Assembly (NCBI RefSeq): GCF_026340095.1
Contig: NZ_JAPEPO010000002.1
Coordinates: 1,116,001-1,180,000 of the forward strand
Source of the DNA: Streptomyces sp. NBC_01446
GTDB taxonomy: Bacteria > Actinomycetota > Actinomycetes > Streptomycetales > Streptomycetaceae
Direction: 5' to 3'
DNA: 64,000 bases
The stretch's first letter is position 1; the number at the start of each line of letters is the position of its first letter. A program made the translations under genes and the position numbers. This document shows, in pieces, positions 39,494 through 48,642 of this stretch. The notes below the pieces were generated by a model. It ran no database searches. It was not told where the DNA came from and saw only the letters and a program-made list of their open reading frames with translations.

Positions 39494-41473
39494 ATGACCA
39501 CCCTGCCCCGCCAGCCTCAACAGGCCCCGCAAACCGGCCACATGATCGTGTGCGGTGGTGACGCACTCGCCGAGCGGCTCGCCGCCGAACTGCGCGCCGT
39601 CTACGGCGAACGGGTCACGGTCGTCGTGCCCTTCGTGCGCGTCGCCAGACAGGGCGCCGGTCCCGCCGGACGAGCGCGGGCGGCCACCCTGCTCTCGCGG
39701 ATGCAGGCGGTCGTGAACCGCACGGTGTCCGCCGCGGCCGACGACAGCGTTCCGCCGCCACGCGTCCTGGAGGCACCGGAACTCGACGAGGAGGCGCTGG
39801 CCGAGGCGGGCGTGGCCGACGCCGCCGCGCTGGCCCTCGTCCACGGCGACGACGAGACCAACATCCGGGGCGCCCTGGCCGCCCGCCGTCTCAACCCCCA
39901 GCTGCGCCTGGTCATCCGGCTCTACAACCGCAAGCTCGGCCAGCACCTGGAACACCTCCTCGATCAGGCGGCCGCGCTCTCCGCCCCCGGCCTCGACCCC
40001 GAGGCACTGGACACCACGACGACCGTCCTGTCCGACGCAGACACCGCGGCACCGGCGCTCGCGGCCACCGCCGTCGCCGGTACCAGCAAGGTCGTCCAGG
40101 CCGACGGGCTCCTGCTGCGCGCCGTGGAGCGCACCCCGCCGGGCCGGGGCGAGGTCGCCGACCCCGGCCTGTGCACCCTCGCCCTGCTGTCCGCGACCGC
40201 CAACGACCCGGCGGGCGCCGAGGGTTCGGACGTGGGCGGCGCGGAGGGCCCTCTGCTGCTGCCCGACGAACGCACGGTCGCCGCGGCCACCGGGCGCGGC
40301 ACGGTGGTCCTGGAAGCCGTCTCCCCCACGGTCGCCGCGCCCAACGGCCGCACGACCAGCCGCCGTATGCCCCTCAGCTCGCTGTTCTCGCGCCGGCTCC
40401 GCTGGTCCCTCGCCGGACTCGTCACGAGCGTCCTCGGCCTGGCCGTGGCGTCCTGGGCCACCACCGGCGACCACCCGCTGCACGCCGGATACCTCACGCT
40501 CCTCGACCTGTTCGCCATCGACGACCCGGCCATCGGGGAACCGCTCGCCCGCCAGCTCCTCCAACTCCTCACGGGGCTCGCCGGACTGCTCCTCCTGCCC
40601 GTACTTCTCGCGGCCGTGCTCGAAGCCCTCGGCACCTTCCGGACGGCGTCGGCCCTGCGCCGACCGCCGCGCGGCCTGTCCGGCCACGTCGTGCTGCTCG
40701 GCCTCGGCAAGATCGGTACCCGCGTCCTTGCCCGCCTGCGTGAACTCGGCATCCCCGTCGTGTGCGTGGAGGAGGACCCCGAGGCACGCGGCGTCGCCCT
40801 CGCCCGCCGCCTGCGCGTACCGACCGTCATCGGTGACGTCACGCAGGAAGGCGTCCTGGAAGCGGCCAAGGTGCACCGCGCACACGCCCTGCTCGCCCTC
40901 ACCAGCAGCGACATCACCAACCTCGAGGCCGCGCTGCACGCGCGGTCGGTCAAGCCCGACCTGCGGGTGGCGCTGCGCCTGTTCGACGACGGTTTCGCGA
41001 CCGCCGTCTACCGCACGCTCCGCTCCGCGCATCCCCGCGCCCTGACCCGCAGCCGGAGTGTCTCCACCCTGGCCGCGCCCGCGTTCGCCGGCGCCATGAT
41101 GGGCCGCCAGATCCTCGGCGCCATCCCCGTCGAGCGCAGCGTCCTGCTCTTCGCCGCCCTCGACGTGGCGGGACATCCGCTGCTCGACGGCCGGACCGTC
41201 GCCGACTCGTTCCGGGCCGGTTCCCGGCGTGTGATCGCGCTCGACGCCACGGCGCCGAGCGAGCGCCGCCCCGACCTGGCCGCGTCCCCTGCCGACGACG
41301 ACCCCGACCGCCCGACCGGCCTCGTGTGGGACCTTCACCCCGGGTACGTGCTGCGTCCGGAGGACCGCGTGGTGCTGGCCGCCACGCGCCAGGGCCTGGC
41401 GGAACTCCTGCGGCACGGCCCTCTGGCCCGTACCCGCGCAGGCGACTCCCAGGAGGCACCGCGAGCCGTGTGA
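39494..41473 (+). CDS. Two-RCK-domain, two-transmembrane NAD-binding protein
   Basis: A 659-residue protein. Residues about 15-165 form a first Rossmann/TrkA-N-like domain (GHMIVCGGDALAERL). Two membrane segments lie near residues 305-325 and 355-380. A second, canonical RCK N-domain begins GHVVLLGLGKIGTRVLARL near residue 395 and is followed by an RCK C-domain. The layout is that of a potassium or cation channel subunit, but the loop between the two membrane segments (LTLLDLFAIDDPAIGEP) has no TVGYG selectivity filter. It may be a channel of different selectivity or a gating/regulatory protein. ATG 39494 is chosen. Confidence 0.75.
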   Translation: MTTLPRQPQQAPQTGHMIVCGGDALAERLAAELRAVYGERVTVVVPFVRVARQGAGPAGRARAATLLSRMQAVVNRTVSAAADDSVPPPRVLEAPELDEEALAEAGVADAAALALVHGDDETNIRGALAARRLNPQLRLVIRLYNRKLGQHLEHLLDQAAALSAPGLDPEALDTTTTVLSDADTAAPALAATAVAGTSKVVQADGLLLRAVERTPPGRGEVADPGLCTLALLSATANDPAGAEGSDVGGAEGPLLLPDERTVAAATGRGTVVLEAVSPTVAAPNGRTTSRRMPLSSLFSRRLRWSLAGLVTSVLGLAVASWATTGDHPLHAGYLTLLDLFAIDDPAIGEPLARQLLQLLTGLAGLLLLPVLLAAVLEALGTFRTASALRRPPRGLSGHVVLLGLGKIGTRVLARLRELGIPVVCVEEDPEARGVALARRLRVPTVIGDVTQEGVLEAAKVHRAHALLALTSSDITNLEAALHARSVKPDLRVALRLFDDGFATAVYRTLRSAHPRALTRSRSVSTLAAPAFAGAMMGRQILGAIPVERSVLLFAALDVAGHPLLDGRTVADSFRAGSRRVIALDATAPSERRPDLAASPADDDPDRPTGLVWDLHPGYVLRPEDRVVLAATRQGLAELLRHGPLARTRAGDSQEAPRAV

Positions 41474-41636
41474 TCACCACCTCTCGCCTTCCGTACCAGC
41501 CACCCGGCGAAGTGTGATCATCGGCTCTCCGCGCGCCTTATCCTTGATCCCGCCACACCCCTCCCGCTCGTCCTCGCGCTCGCGCGGGGCGAACTTCGTT
41601 CCGTGGCAACCAATTTGACGGGGCTGTCTTTCAAGG

Positions 41637-42776
41637 GTGGTGCGCAGGTTGTTGCTGGCGGATCGGTACCGGTTGCACAAGGCCATAGGCCGCGGTGGTA
41701 TGGGTGAGGTGTGGCAGGCGACCGACGAGATGCTCGGCCGGCCCGTGGCCGTGAAGCTGCTCATCGCCCAGGACGCGGACCCTTCGGCGGCGGCCAGGTT
41801 CCGTATGGAGGCGCAGACTTCGGCGTCGCTCAGCCATCCGCACGTGGTGGGTGTCTACGACTTCGGCTCCTGGGAGCACCGTTTCTACCTCGTCATGGAA
41901 CTCGTCGAGGGCGGCAGCCTGGCCCACGAGACCGCGGGCGGCGCACGGCTGACGCCGCAGCGGGTGGCGGACATCGCGGCCGGCGCGGCCGCCGGGCTCG
42001 CTGCCGCCCACCGCCAGGGCGTGGTGCACCGGGACATCAAGCCGGGCAATCTGCTGCTCACCCCCGACGGCACGGTCAAGCTGGGCGACTTCGGCATCGC
42101 CCGCTTCCTCGACGATCCCGCCGCCGGGCTCACCACCACCGGGCAGATCGTCGGCACCGGCCTGTACCTCGCGCCCGAGCGCGCTCTCGGCAAGAACGCG
42201 GGCCCGGCGTCCGACGTGTACTCGCTGGGCTGCGTGCTGTATCAACTCCTGACCGGAAACCCGCCGTTCCGGGCCGACACCGCGACCGGCCTGCTCTACC
42301 AGCACGTGGACGCCGCGCCCGTGGCCCCGGGCCGGCTCGGCGTCCAGCTGCCTCCGTCGTTCGAGAACTATCTGCTCGGCCTGCTGGCCAAGCAGCCGGA
42401 GGACCGGCCGACGGCCCAGGAGGTCACGGACTGGTTCCGTGCGGGTTCCTGGCAGGGCCGCCCCGAACCCCTCCCGGAGCCTGTGCCGGTGGCCTCCGCA
42501 CCGGCACCCGCTCCCCACCTCCAGACCTCCCCGGAGATCCGGACCACGTCCACGACCTACCAGCTGCCGTCGTCCGGCCGGGCGGCGCGCCGCGGGGCGG
42601 CACGGCGCGGCGGCGTCCTGGAGGCGGCGAGACGCAGACCGAGAATCATCGGGGCCGTCGCCGCGGCCGCTCTGTTCGTCGCATCCCTCCTGATCGGCAT
42701 GGCGTGGTTCGCCCCCGACGACAGTGCCGCGAACGCACCGACGGGCGCCCCTTCCCCCTCCGCGTCCGCGCACTGA
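41637..42776 (+). CDS. Membrane-anchored Ser/Thr protein kinase (PknB type)
   Basis: A 379-residue Hanks-type kinase. The N-lobe has the glycine loop IGRGGMGEVW and K40 in VAVKLL. The C-lobe has HRDIKPGN, the metal-binding DFG in LGDFGIARF and the APE equivalent in LAPERALG. A proline/serine-rich linker of about 60 residues leads to one membrane segment near residues 335-355 and a short external tail ending SPSASAH. There are no extracellular PASTA or other sensor domains. Two adjacent GTG codons (41637, 41640) can start it. It stands alone, in line with the ADP-ribosylglycohydrolase gene. Confidence 0.93.
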   Translation: MVRRLLLADRYRLHKAIGRGGMGEVWQATDEMLGRPVAVKLLIAQDADPSAAARFRMEAQTSASLSHPHVVGVYDFGSWEHRFYLVMELVEGGSLAHETAGGARLTPQRVADIAAGAAAGLAAAHRQGVVHRDIKPGNLLLTPDGTVKLGDFGIARFLDDPAAGLTTTGQIVGTGLYLAPERALGKNAGPASDVYSLGCVLYQLLTGNPPFRADTATGLLYQHVDAAPVAPGRLGVQLPPSFENYLLGLLAKQPEDRPTAQEVTDWFRAGSWQGRPEPLPEPVPVASAPAPAPHLQTSPEIRTTSTTYQLPSSGRAARRGAARRGGVLEAARRRPRIIGAVAAAALFVASLLIGMAWFAPDDSAANAPTGAPSPSASAH

Positions 42777-42853
42777 CGGGCCGCCCGTCCCGGCGGAACA
42801 CGCTGCGGCGATGATGGGTGCGACGCCTTCGACCGACCACCATGGAGCTCACC

Positions 42854-44017
42854 GTGCACACCCGTTCCTGGGCCGATCTCGCCGTCCACCGCAGCCGCGT
42901 ACGCGGTTGTCTCCTCGGCGGCGCGATCGGTGACGCGCTCGGGTACCCCGTCGAGTTCCTCTCCCTCGACGCCATCCGCGCCACGCACGGCACGGCCGGG
43001 GTCACCGGCCTGGTGGCCGACGCGGACGGTGTGACGGGCCGGGTCAGCGACGACACCCAGATGACCCTGTTCACCGCCGAGGGGCATCTACGGGGGTACT
43101 GCCGCACCCGGGACCGGGGCATCGGCGGCGCCGAGGCAGCCATCGTGCACGACGCGTACCTGCGGTGGCTGGAGACGCAGAACAACCCCGGGCCGCTGCC
43201 CGAGGAGGACCTGCGCCACCGCATCGGATGGCTGCGGCACGAGCCCTGGCTGTACGCGCGGCGCGCGCCCGGCAACGCCTGCCTGAGCGGCGTCGAAGCG
43301 GGAATCACCCCCGACCCGTACGGGAAGCCCACCGGTGAGCCGGGGCCGGTGAACCCGGAGTCCAAGGGCTGCGGCGCCGTGATGCGCTCCGCGCCCTTCG
43401 GTCTGACCGGCCTGGGCGCCCGCCGCTCGTTCGAACTCGCCGCCCAGTGCGCCCAGATCACGCACGGACACCCCACCGGCTATCTCGCCTCCGGTGCGTT
43501 CGCCGCCCTCATCAGCCACCTCGTGGACGGCGAGTCCCTGGAGGGAGCGGTGCTGCGGACCCTGCGGCTGCTCTCCGGCTACCGGGGCCACGAGGAGACC
43601 ACGGCAGCGCTGATCCGGGCCGTCGTGCTCGCCGAGGAAGAGGGCGAGGCGACCCCCGAGAAGGTGGAGACGCTCGGCGCCGGCTGGGTCGCGGAGGAGG
43701 CCCTCGCCATCGGCGTGTACGCGGCGCTCGCCCGTACCCGGCCGCAGACCTTCTACGTCGGCAAGCAGGGCACGGTGTGCGACCCGAAGCCGCCGCGCAC
43801 ACCGATCGAGGCCGCGTTCCTGCTCTCGGTCAACCACTCGGGCGACAGCGACTCCACGGGCTCCGTGTGCGGCAACATCCTCGGCGCGCTGCACGGCGAG
43901 GTGCACCTGCCGCACCAGTGGCTGACCGAGATCGAGGGACGGACCGCCGTCGCCCGGCTCGGCGACGACATCGCGGCCGAGATCCGGCCCGGCGAGAAGC
44001 GTCCCTGGAACTACTGA
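42854..44017 (+). CDS. ADP-ribosylglycohydrolase family protein
   Basis: A 387-residue all-helical hydrolase of the DraG/ARH family, which removes ADP-ribose from proteins or small molecules. Metal-binding motifs are at both ends: GAIGDALGYPVEF and VSDDTQMTLFTAEG near the start, and HSGDSDSTGSVCGNILGALHG near the end. GTG 42854 is preferred over ATG 42842 because GGAG lies five bases before it. The gene follows a Ser/Thr kinase gene on the same strand, and its end overlaps the convergent nhaA gene by seven bases. Target unknown. Confidence 0.92.
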   Translation: MHTRSWADLAVHRSRVRGCLLGGAIGDALGYPVEFLSLDAIRATHGTAGVTGLVADADGVTGRVSDDTQMTLFTAEGHLRGYCRTRDRGIGGAEAAIVHDAYLRWLETQNNPGPLPEEDLRHRIGWLRHEPWLYARRAPGNACLSGVEAGITPDPYGKPTGEPGPVNPESKGCGAVMRSAPFGLTGLGARRSFELAAQCAQITHGHPTGYLASGAFAALISHLVDGESLEGAVLRTLRLLSGYRGHEETTAALIRAVVLAEEEGEATPEKVETLGAGWVAEEALAIGVYAALARTRPQTFYVGKQGTVCDPKPPRTPIEAAFLLSVNHSGDSDSTGSVCGNILGALHGEVHLPHQWLTEIEGRTAVARLGDDIAAEIRPGEKRPWNY

Positions 44018-45909
44018 GGGAGCCCGCGCCTGCCGGCCAGCGCGGCCCGCTCCTTGGCCGCCCGCACCGACGCCGACAGCCCTTCGATGTCGTACGCCCC
44101 GTGGTGGCGCCGTCCGTTGACGAAGAACGTGGGTGTTCCCGAGACACCGCTGAGGTCGGCCGACTCGACGTCCTCGGCGACCCGCCCGGCGCCGGTGTGC
44201 GCCCGCAGGTCCTTGTGGAACCGGTCGGTGTCCAGGCCGAGTTCACCCGCGTACTTGAGGAGGTCGGCGGCCCGCAGGGCGTCCTGGTGGGTGAACAGCA
44301 GGTCGTGCATCTCCCAGTACGCGCCCTGCTCCCCCGCCGCTTCGGCCGCCTCCGCGGCGAGCTGGGCGTGCGGGTGCACGTCGTTCAGGGGCAGGTGCCG
44401 CCACACGTAGCGGATGTCGCCCGAACCTGCGAGCAGTTCGCGGACGACGGGTTCGGCCTGGCCGCAGTAGGGGCACTCGAAGTCGCCGTACTCGACGACC
44501 GTCACGGGCGCGTGCCGTGGTCCGCGCACGTGGTCGCGGTCCGGGTCGACCGGCACGGCCAGGTCGACGATGCCCTCGGCCGTTCCGAGGAGGGCCCGCA
44601 TCCGGGTGGGGCGGGGCAGGATTCCGATGACCCAGGAGACCAGCCAGGTCATCAGGAACGCGCCGACGACCGCGCTGAGGATGCCGACCTTCGCCTCGGC
44701 CAGTTGGCCGCCGTCGAACGCGAGGGTGGCGATGAGCAGGGCCACCGTGAATCCGACGCCTGCGATGGTTCCCCCGGCCGTTGTGGCGCCCCAGCCGACG
44801 GACGGGCGCAGCCGACCGCGGCTGAGCCGGGTCGTCAGCCAGGCCGCGCCGACGATGCCGAGCGGCTTGCCGAGGACGTAGCCGAAGAGGATGCCGAGGG
44901 TGATCGGCGAGGCGAACGCGCGGGCCAGTTCGCCGCCGCTGAGCTCGATGCCGGCGTTGGCGAGGGCGAACAGCGGCACGATCACATAGCTGGTCCACGG
45001 GTGGTAGAGGCGCTGCAGCCGCTCGTTGGGGGACAGGGCCGACGCGAGGCCCCGGCGGACCGACCGCTCCAGTTCGGGGGTCGGCTGCTCGCGGAAGAGC
45101 CGGAACAGGCCGCTCGCCCGCTCCAGTGCGGTACGGCTCGCCGGGTACGCGAAGGTCAGCAGCCCCATGGCCAGGCCGATCACGACCGGGTCCACCCCCG
45201 ACTCCAGCAGCGCCACCCAGACCGCGACGGCCAGGAGCAAGTACACCCAGCCGCGCCGGGTGCCGGTGGCCCGTACCAGCAGGATCACGCCGAACAGGCC
45301 GAGTGCCACCAGCAGGGCGGCAACGTCGATGTCTCCGCTGTAGGCGACAGCGATGATGATCAGTGCCACGAAGTCGTCGACGACGGCCACGGTCAGGATG
45401 AAGATGCGCAGCCCGCCGGGCAGCCGGTTGCCGAGCAGAGCCAGCATGCCGAGGGCGAAGGCCGTGTCGGTCGACATCGCGGCGCCCCAGCCGTGGGCCG
45501 TGCTCTGCCCGGCGTTGATGGCCAGGTAGACGGCGACGGGGACCACCATGCCGCTGAGTCCCGCGACGAGGGGCAGCGTGACGCGCCGGCGTTCGCGGAG
45601 CTCCCCCATGTCGAACTCGCGTCGCGCCTCCAGGCCGACGACGAAGAAGAAGAACGCCATCAGGCCGCTGTTGACCCACTCCCGCAGGTCCAGAGACACC
45701 CCGGCGGACCCGATACGGACGGAGAAGTGTGTCCCCCAGAACTCCTCGTACGTGGCGGGCCCGATGTTCACCCACGCCAGTGCCGCGAGCGCGGCGACGA
45801 GCAGCACGGAGGCGCTGCCGGTCTCGGTGCGCAGGAAGTCGCGCAGCGGTGTGCGCAGCTCCTCGCCGCTCGTTGTCTGCCCGTCGAACCCCGAGCTCAT
45901 CGGCGGCAT
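44011..45909 (-). CDS. nhaA: Na+/H+ antiporter NhaA with C-terminal DsbA-like domain
   Basis: A 632-residue fusion. Residues about 15-420 are NhaA with 12 membrane segments, including TVAVVDDFVALIII, whose two adjacent aspartates bind sodium and protons, and STDTAFALGMLALLG. Residues about 440-620 are a thioredoxin-fold DsbA-like domain with the redox motif CPYC (DFECPYCGQAEP) and the cis-proline GTPTFFV. The thioredoxin domain follows the last membrane segment without a new signal. This fusion is recurrent in actinobacteria; the electron partner is unknown. ATG 45909 or 45900 can start it. Confidence 0.93.
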   Translation of the reverse strand: MPPMSSGFDGQTTSGEELRTPLRDFLRTETGSASVLLVAALAALAWVNIGPATYEEFWGTHFSVRIGSAGVSLDLREWVNSGLMAFFFFVVGLEARREFDMGELRERRRVTLPLVAGLSGMVVPVAVYLAINAGQSTAHGWGAAMSTDTAFALGMLALLGNRLPGGLRIFILTVAVVDDFVALIIIAVAYSGDIDVAALLVALGLFGVILLVRATGTRRGWVYLLLAVAVWVALLESGVDPVVIGLAMGLLTFAYPASRTALERASGLFRLFREQPTPELERSVRRGLASALSPNERLQRLYHPWTSYVIVPLFALANAGIELSGGELARAFASPITLGILFGYVLGKPLGIVGAAWLTTRLSRGRLRPSVGWGATTAGGTIAGVGFTVALLIATLAFDGGQLAEAKVGILSAVVGAFLMTWLVSWVIGILPRPTRMRALLGTAEGIVDLAVPVDPDRDHVRGPRHAPVTVVEYGDFECPYCGQAEPVVRELLAGSGDIRYVWRHLPLNDVHPHAQLAAEAAEAAGEQGAYWEMHDLLFTHQDALRAADLLKYAGELGLDTDRFHKDLRAHTGAGRVAEDVESADLSGVSGTPTFFVNGRRHHGAYDIEGLSASVRAAKERAALAGRRGLPQ

Positions 45910-46033
45910 TCCCGTCTCTCGATAGCCCGCGCGGACCATGGCCGGCGGCTGCTCGGGCGAGCGCCCGAGCGCGGTGAGACGGTAGTTGACGCACGGCGGC
46001 ACGGACGAATCGACACGGCGTCCGCGTGCGCGT

Positions 46034-46053
46034 GCCCGCCCCGTGAGGCGGGC
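46034..46053 (-). terminator. Hairpin terminator
   Basis: GCCCGCC-CCGTGA-GGCGGGC, a perfect 7-bp stem, lies just past the end of the glycosidase-tail remnant and before nhaA, on the minus-strand path. Confidence 0.6.
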
Positions 46054-46074
46054 GCTCGATCAGACCGGGTGACC

Positions 46075-46452
46075 TCAGCCGAGGCCGACCGCGCAGCCGT
46101 GCAGGTTGCCGTGGTCCGGCAGCGTCACCCTCTTGATGTGCTTGCCTTCCGGCACGTCGTAGGGCTCGGTGGCGAAGACGTACGCGGCGGGCCCGGCGCC
46201 CCCGGACTGGTTGCGGTGATCGGTACGGGCCACGGCGGTGTTGCCGAGGACGGGGTCCGTCCCGCCGCCCGGCAGCGTCCAGTCGCCGAACGACAGATCC
46301 GCGGTGGCGGTGGAGCCGTCGGTGAACGTCACGGTGGCGCTGCCGCGCTGGTCGCCGTGCGTCGCCGGGCCCACGAACAGCAGCTTCCCTGCGTCCTTCG
46401 CCCGGTCCGTCAGGTCGATGGGCTGACCCGCGGCGGCGACGTTGTCGGGCAT
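46075..46452 (-). pseudogene. Remnant of the C-terminal beta domain of a secreted glycoside hydrolase
   Basis: A 125-residue frame containing DNVAAAGQPIDLT, GSATVTFTDGSTATADLSFGDWTLPGGG, AYVFATEPYDVPEGKHIKRVTLP and LHGCAVGLG. This is the C-terminal beta-sandwich that ends many large secreted Streptomyces glycosidases, where it follows a catalytic domain of hundreds of residues. Here nothing catalytic precedes it, there is no signal peptide, and the TetR gene ends 38 bases upstream. The frame remains open for a few codons before the ATG (reading ELWQP), as expected for a truncated gene. It is unlikely to be functional. Confidence 0.7.
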
Positions 46453-46490
46453 GGGCTGCCACAGCTCCCTCTGCCTGGGTTCCTGTCGCG

Positions 46491-47168
46491 CTACTCCGCG
46501 TTCCTGTCGAGCTTGAGGGCGTTGGCCCAGAGCGCGGTGGCCGTCTCGACCAGCTCGTCGAGCGTGTGGTCCTCACCGAGCCCGTACGCGTAGTAGGCCA
46601 TGCGGCTCACCATGCCCGAGAGCGCCCGCGCCGCCATGAGGGGGTCGAGGTCACGGTCCGCGAGCCCGCGGTCCTGGAGGTCCTTGATGGCACGGGCGTT
46701 GCGGTCGGCGAACGCGCGGCTCCGGCGCCGCCGCACCTCCCGGAACCCGGAGTCGCCGGCCGCGACCTGGTCGAGGATCAGCATCAGCTTCGCGTTGCGC
46801 CTGTACGCCTCGAAGTAGGCCCGGTTGCTGGCCTCGATCACGCCGACGGGCGAGCTGTCCTCGGGGTCGAGGCGCGGCATGCCCGGGTGCAGCATGTCGT
46901 CCTGCGCGACTTCGAGCACGGCCTGGAAGATCTCCTCCTTGCCGGCGAAGTACGTGTAGAAGGTGCCGGTCGAGCAGGACGCCTCGGCGGTGATGTCGGT
47001 GAGGCGCGAGTCCAGATAGCCGTCCCGTTCGAACACGACGCGGGCCGCGGCCACGAGCGCGGCGCGGGTCCGGGCGCCGCGCGCGGTGGCGGGCGGTTCA
47101 CGCAGGGCGGAGGTGTCCGCGAGCGAGGGGATGCCCTCCCCGTCGGGTGCGTGGCCGCGGGTGGTCAT
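46491..47168 (-). CDS. TetR family transcriptional regulator
   Basis: A 225-residue repressor. After about 25 disordered residues, the helix-turn-helix covers roughly residues 30-78 (ARTRAALVAAARVVFERDGYLDSRLTDI and GTFYTYFAGKEEIF). The C-terminal helical domain with AYFEAYRRNAKLMLILDQVAAGD resembles TetR proteins linked to acyl-CoA metabolism. ATG 47168 follows GAGGAAGG. It lies downstream of an acyl-CoA dehydrogenase gene on the same strand, separated by terminator-like hairpins, and probably controls fatty-acid or related catabolic genes. Confidence 0.9.
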   Translation of the reverse strand: MTTRGHAPDGEGIPSLADTSALREPPATARGARTRAALVAAARVVFERDGYLDSRLTDITAEASCSTGTFYTYFAGKEEIFQAVLEVAQDDMLHPGMPRLDPEDSSPVGVIEASNRAYFEAYRRNAKLMLILDQVAAGDSGFREVRRRRSRAFADRNARAIKDLQDRGLADRDLDPLMAARALSGMVSRMAYYAYGLGEDHTLDELVETATALWANALKLDRNAE

Positions 47169-47307
47169 GTCGTGGGGCCTTCCTCTACTGGCTTCTGCTG
47201 CTCGCCGGTTCTGCCCGCCGGGCAGTGCGCACACCTGTGACCGGCCGTACGGGAGCGAGGCGATCTTTGCACACCCGCGTGCGCCGATCGCCTCCGTCCT
47301 CCCTCGG

Positions 47308-47336
47308 CCCGGCAGGGCCCCGCACCGGGGGCCGGG
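47308..47336 (-). terminator. Terminator after the acyl-CoA dehydrogenase gene
   Basis: A GC-rich hairpin built on CCCGGC/GCCGGG with an inner GGCCCC/GGGGCC stem, immediately after the stop codon at 47340. A second small hairpin, CTGCCC-GCC-GGGCAG (47211-47225), follows. Confidence 0.65.
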
Positions 47337-47339
47337 CGG

Positions 47340-48563
47340 TCAGCGGGTGCGGCCCCACTGCGGCTCCCGGCGGCGCAGTTCCCGCATGGCGATGGTGCGC
47401 TTGTGGACCTCGTCGGGGCCGTCGGCGAGGCGCAGGGTGCGCAGATGCGCGTACATGCTGGCGAGCGGGAAGTCGTCGGAGACGCCGCCCCCGCCGTGCA
47501 CCTGGATGGCCCGGTCGACCACCTTGAGCGCGACCTCCGGTGCGGCCACCTTGATCGCGGCGATCTCGGTGCGCGCGTGCCGGTTCCCCACGGTGTCCAT
47601 CAGGTACGCGGCCTTGAGGGTGAGGAGCCGGACCATGTCGATCTCGATGCGGGCCTCGGCGATCCAGTCCTGCACGTTGGCGCGGTTCGCAACGGGCTCG
47701 CCGAAGGTCGTACGCGCCTGGGCGCGGTCGATCATCAGGTCGAGGGCGCGCTCGGCCATGCCGACGGCGCGCATGCAGTGGTGGATGCGGCCGGGGCCGA
47801 GCCGGGCCTGGCTGATCATGAAGCCGTCGCCCTCTCCGGCGAGCAGCGCGGTGACCGGGACGCGGACGTTCTCGAAGACGACCTCGGCGTGCCCCTCGCG
47901 GTCCTTGTAGCCGAAGACGGGGAGGTTGCGCAGGACGGTGACGCCGGGGGTGTCGATCGGCACGACCATCATGCTCTGCTGACGGTGCGTCGCGGCTTCC
48001 GGCTCCGTCTTGCCCATCACGATGAGCACCTTGCAGTTCTTGTGCAGGGCGTTGGAGGTCCACCACTTGCGTCCGTTGAGGACGTAGTCGTCGCCGTCCC
48101 GCTCCATCCGGAGCTGGATGTTGGTGGCGTCGGAGCTCGCCACGGCGGGCTCGGTCATCGCGAAGGCGGAGGCTATCTCGCCGTCGAGGAGCGGCTTGAG
48201 CCAATTCTCCTTGTGCTCGTCGGTGCCGAAGAGCGTCAGCACCTCCATGTTGCCGGTGTCCGGCGCGTTGCAGTTGGTCGCCTCGGGGGCCAGGTGCGCG
48301 CTGCGGCCCATGATCTCGGCGAGCGGGGCGTACTCGAGGTTGGTGAGTCCGGGGCCCCACTCGGGGTGGGGGTGGAAGAGGTTCCACAGCCCGCGCTTCT
48401 TCGCGTCCGCCTTGAGTTCTTCGAGGATGGGCGGGTGGAAGTGCGGGTCGCCCGACTCCGCCATCTGCGCCTCGTAGACCGGCTCCGCCGGGTAGATCCG
48501 CTCGTCCATGAAGGCGAGCAGCTTCTCCTGGTACTCCTTGGCCCTGTCGGTCAGCTCGAACAC
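47340..48563 (-). CDS. Acyl-CoA dehydrogenase family protein
   Basis: A 407-residue flavoprotein of the FadE type that introduces an alpha,beta double bond in acyl-CoA. The FAD/substrate region reads FAMTEPAVASSDATNIQ and LNGRKWWTSNA; C-terminal motifs are QVHGGGGVSDDFPLASMYAHLRTLRLADGPDEVH. Length is normal. GTG 48563 follows GAGGAGAAC and is preferred to the ATG at 48587. It is 79 bases downstream of a HAD phosphatase gene on the same strand and probably co-transcribed with it. The substrate chain length cannot be deduced. Confidence 0.93.
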   Translation of the reverse strand: MFELTDRAKEYQEKLLAFMDERIYPAEPVYEAQMAESGDPHFHPPILEELKADAKKRGLWNLFHPHPEWGPGLTNLEYAPLAEIMGRSAHLAPEATNCNAPDTGNMEVLTLFGTDEHKENWLKPLLDGEIASAFAMTEPAVASSDATNIQLRMERDGDDYVLNGRKWWTSNALHKNCKVLIVMGKTEPEAATHRQQSMMVVPIDTPGVTVLRNLPVFGYKDREGHAEVVFENVRVPVTALLAGEGDGFMISQARLGPGRIHHCMRAVGMAERALDLMIDRAQARTTFGEPVANRANVQDWIAEARIEIDMVRLLTLKAAYLMDTVGNRHARTEIAAIKVAAPEVALKVVDRAIQVHGGGGVSDDFPLASMYAHLRTLRLADGPDEVHKRTIAMRELRRREPQWGRTR

Positions 48564-48642
48564 GTGGTTCTCCTCACGGGGATGCATTTCAGGGACCGGC
48601 GCGGCAGCGCGGCGCGGCCGGCCGGCGGTAACGGGGGCCGTG

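Noticed and set aside
46075..46452. Stand-alone small gene
   Set aside because: Its whole length matches the tail of large secreted glycosidases, it has no signal peptide and similarity continues upstream of its first ATG, so it is treated as a remnant.
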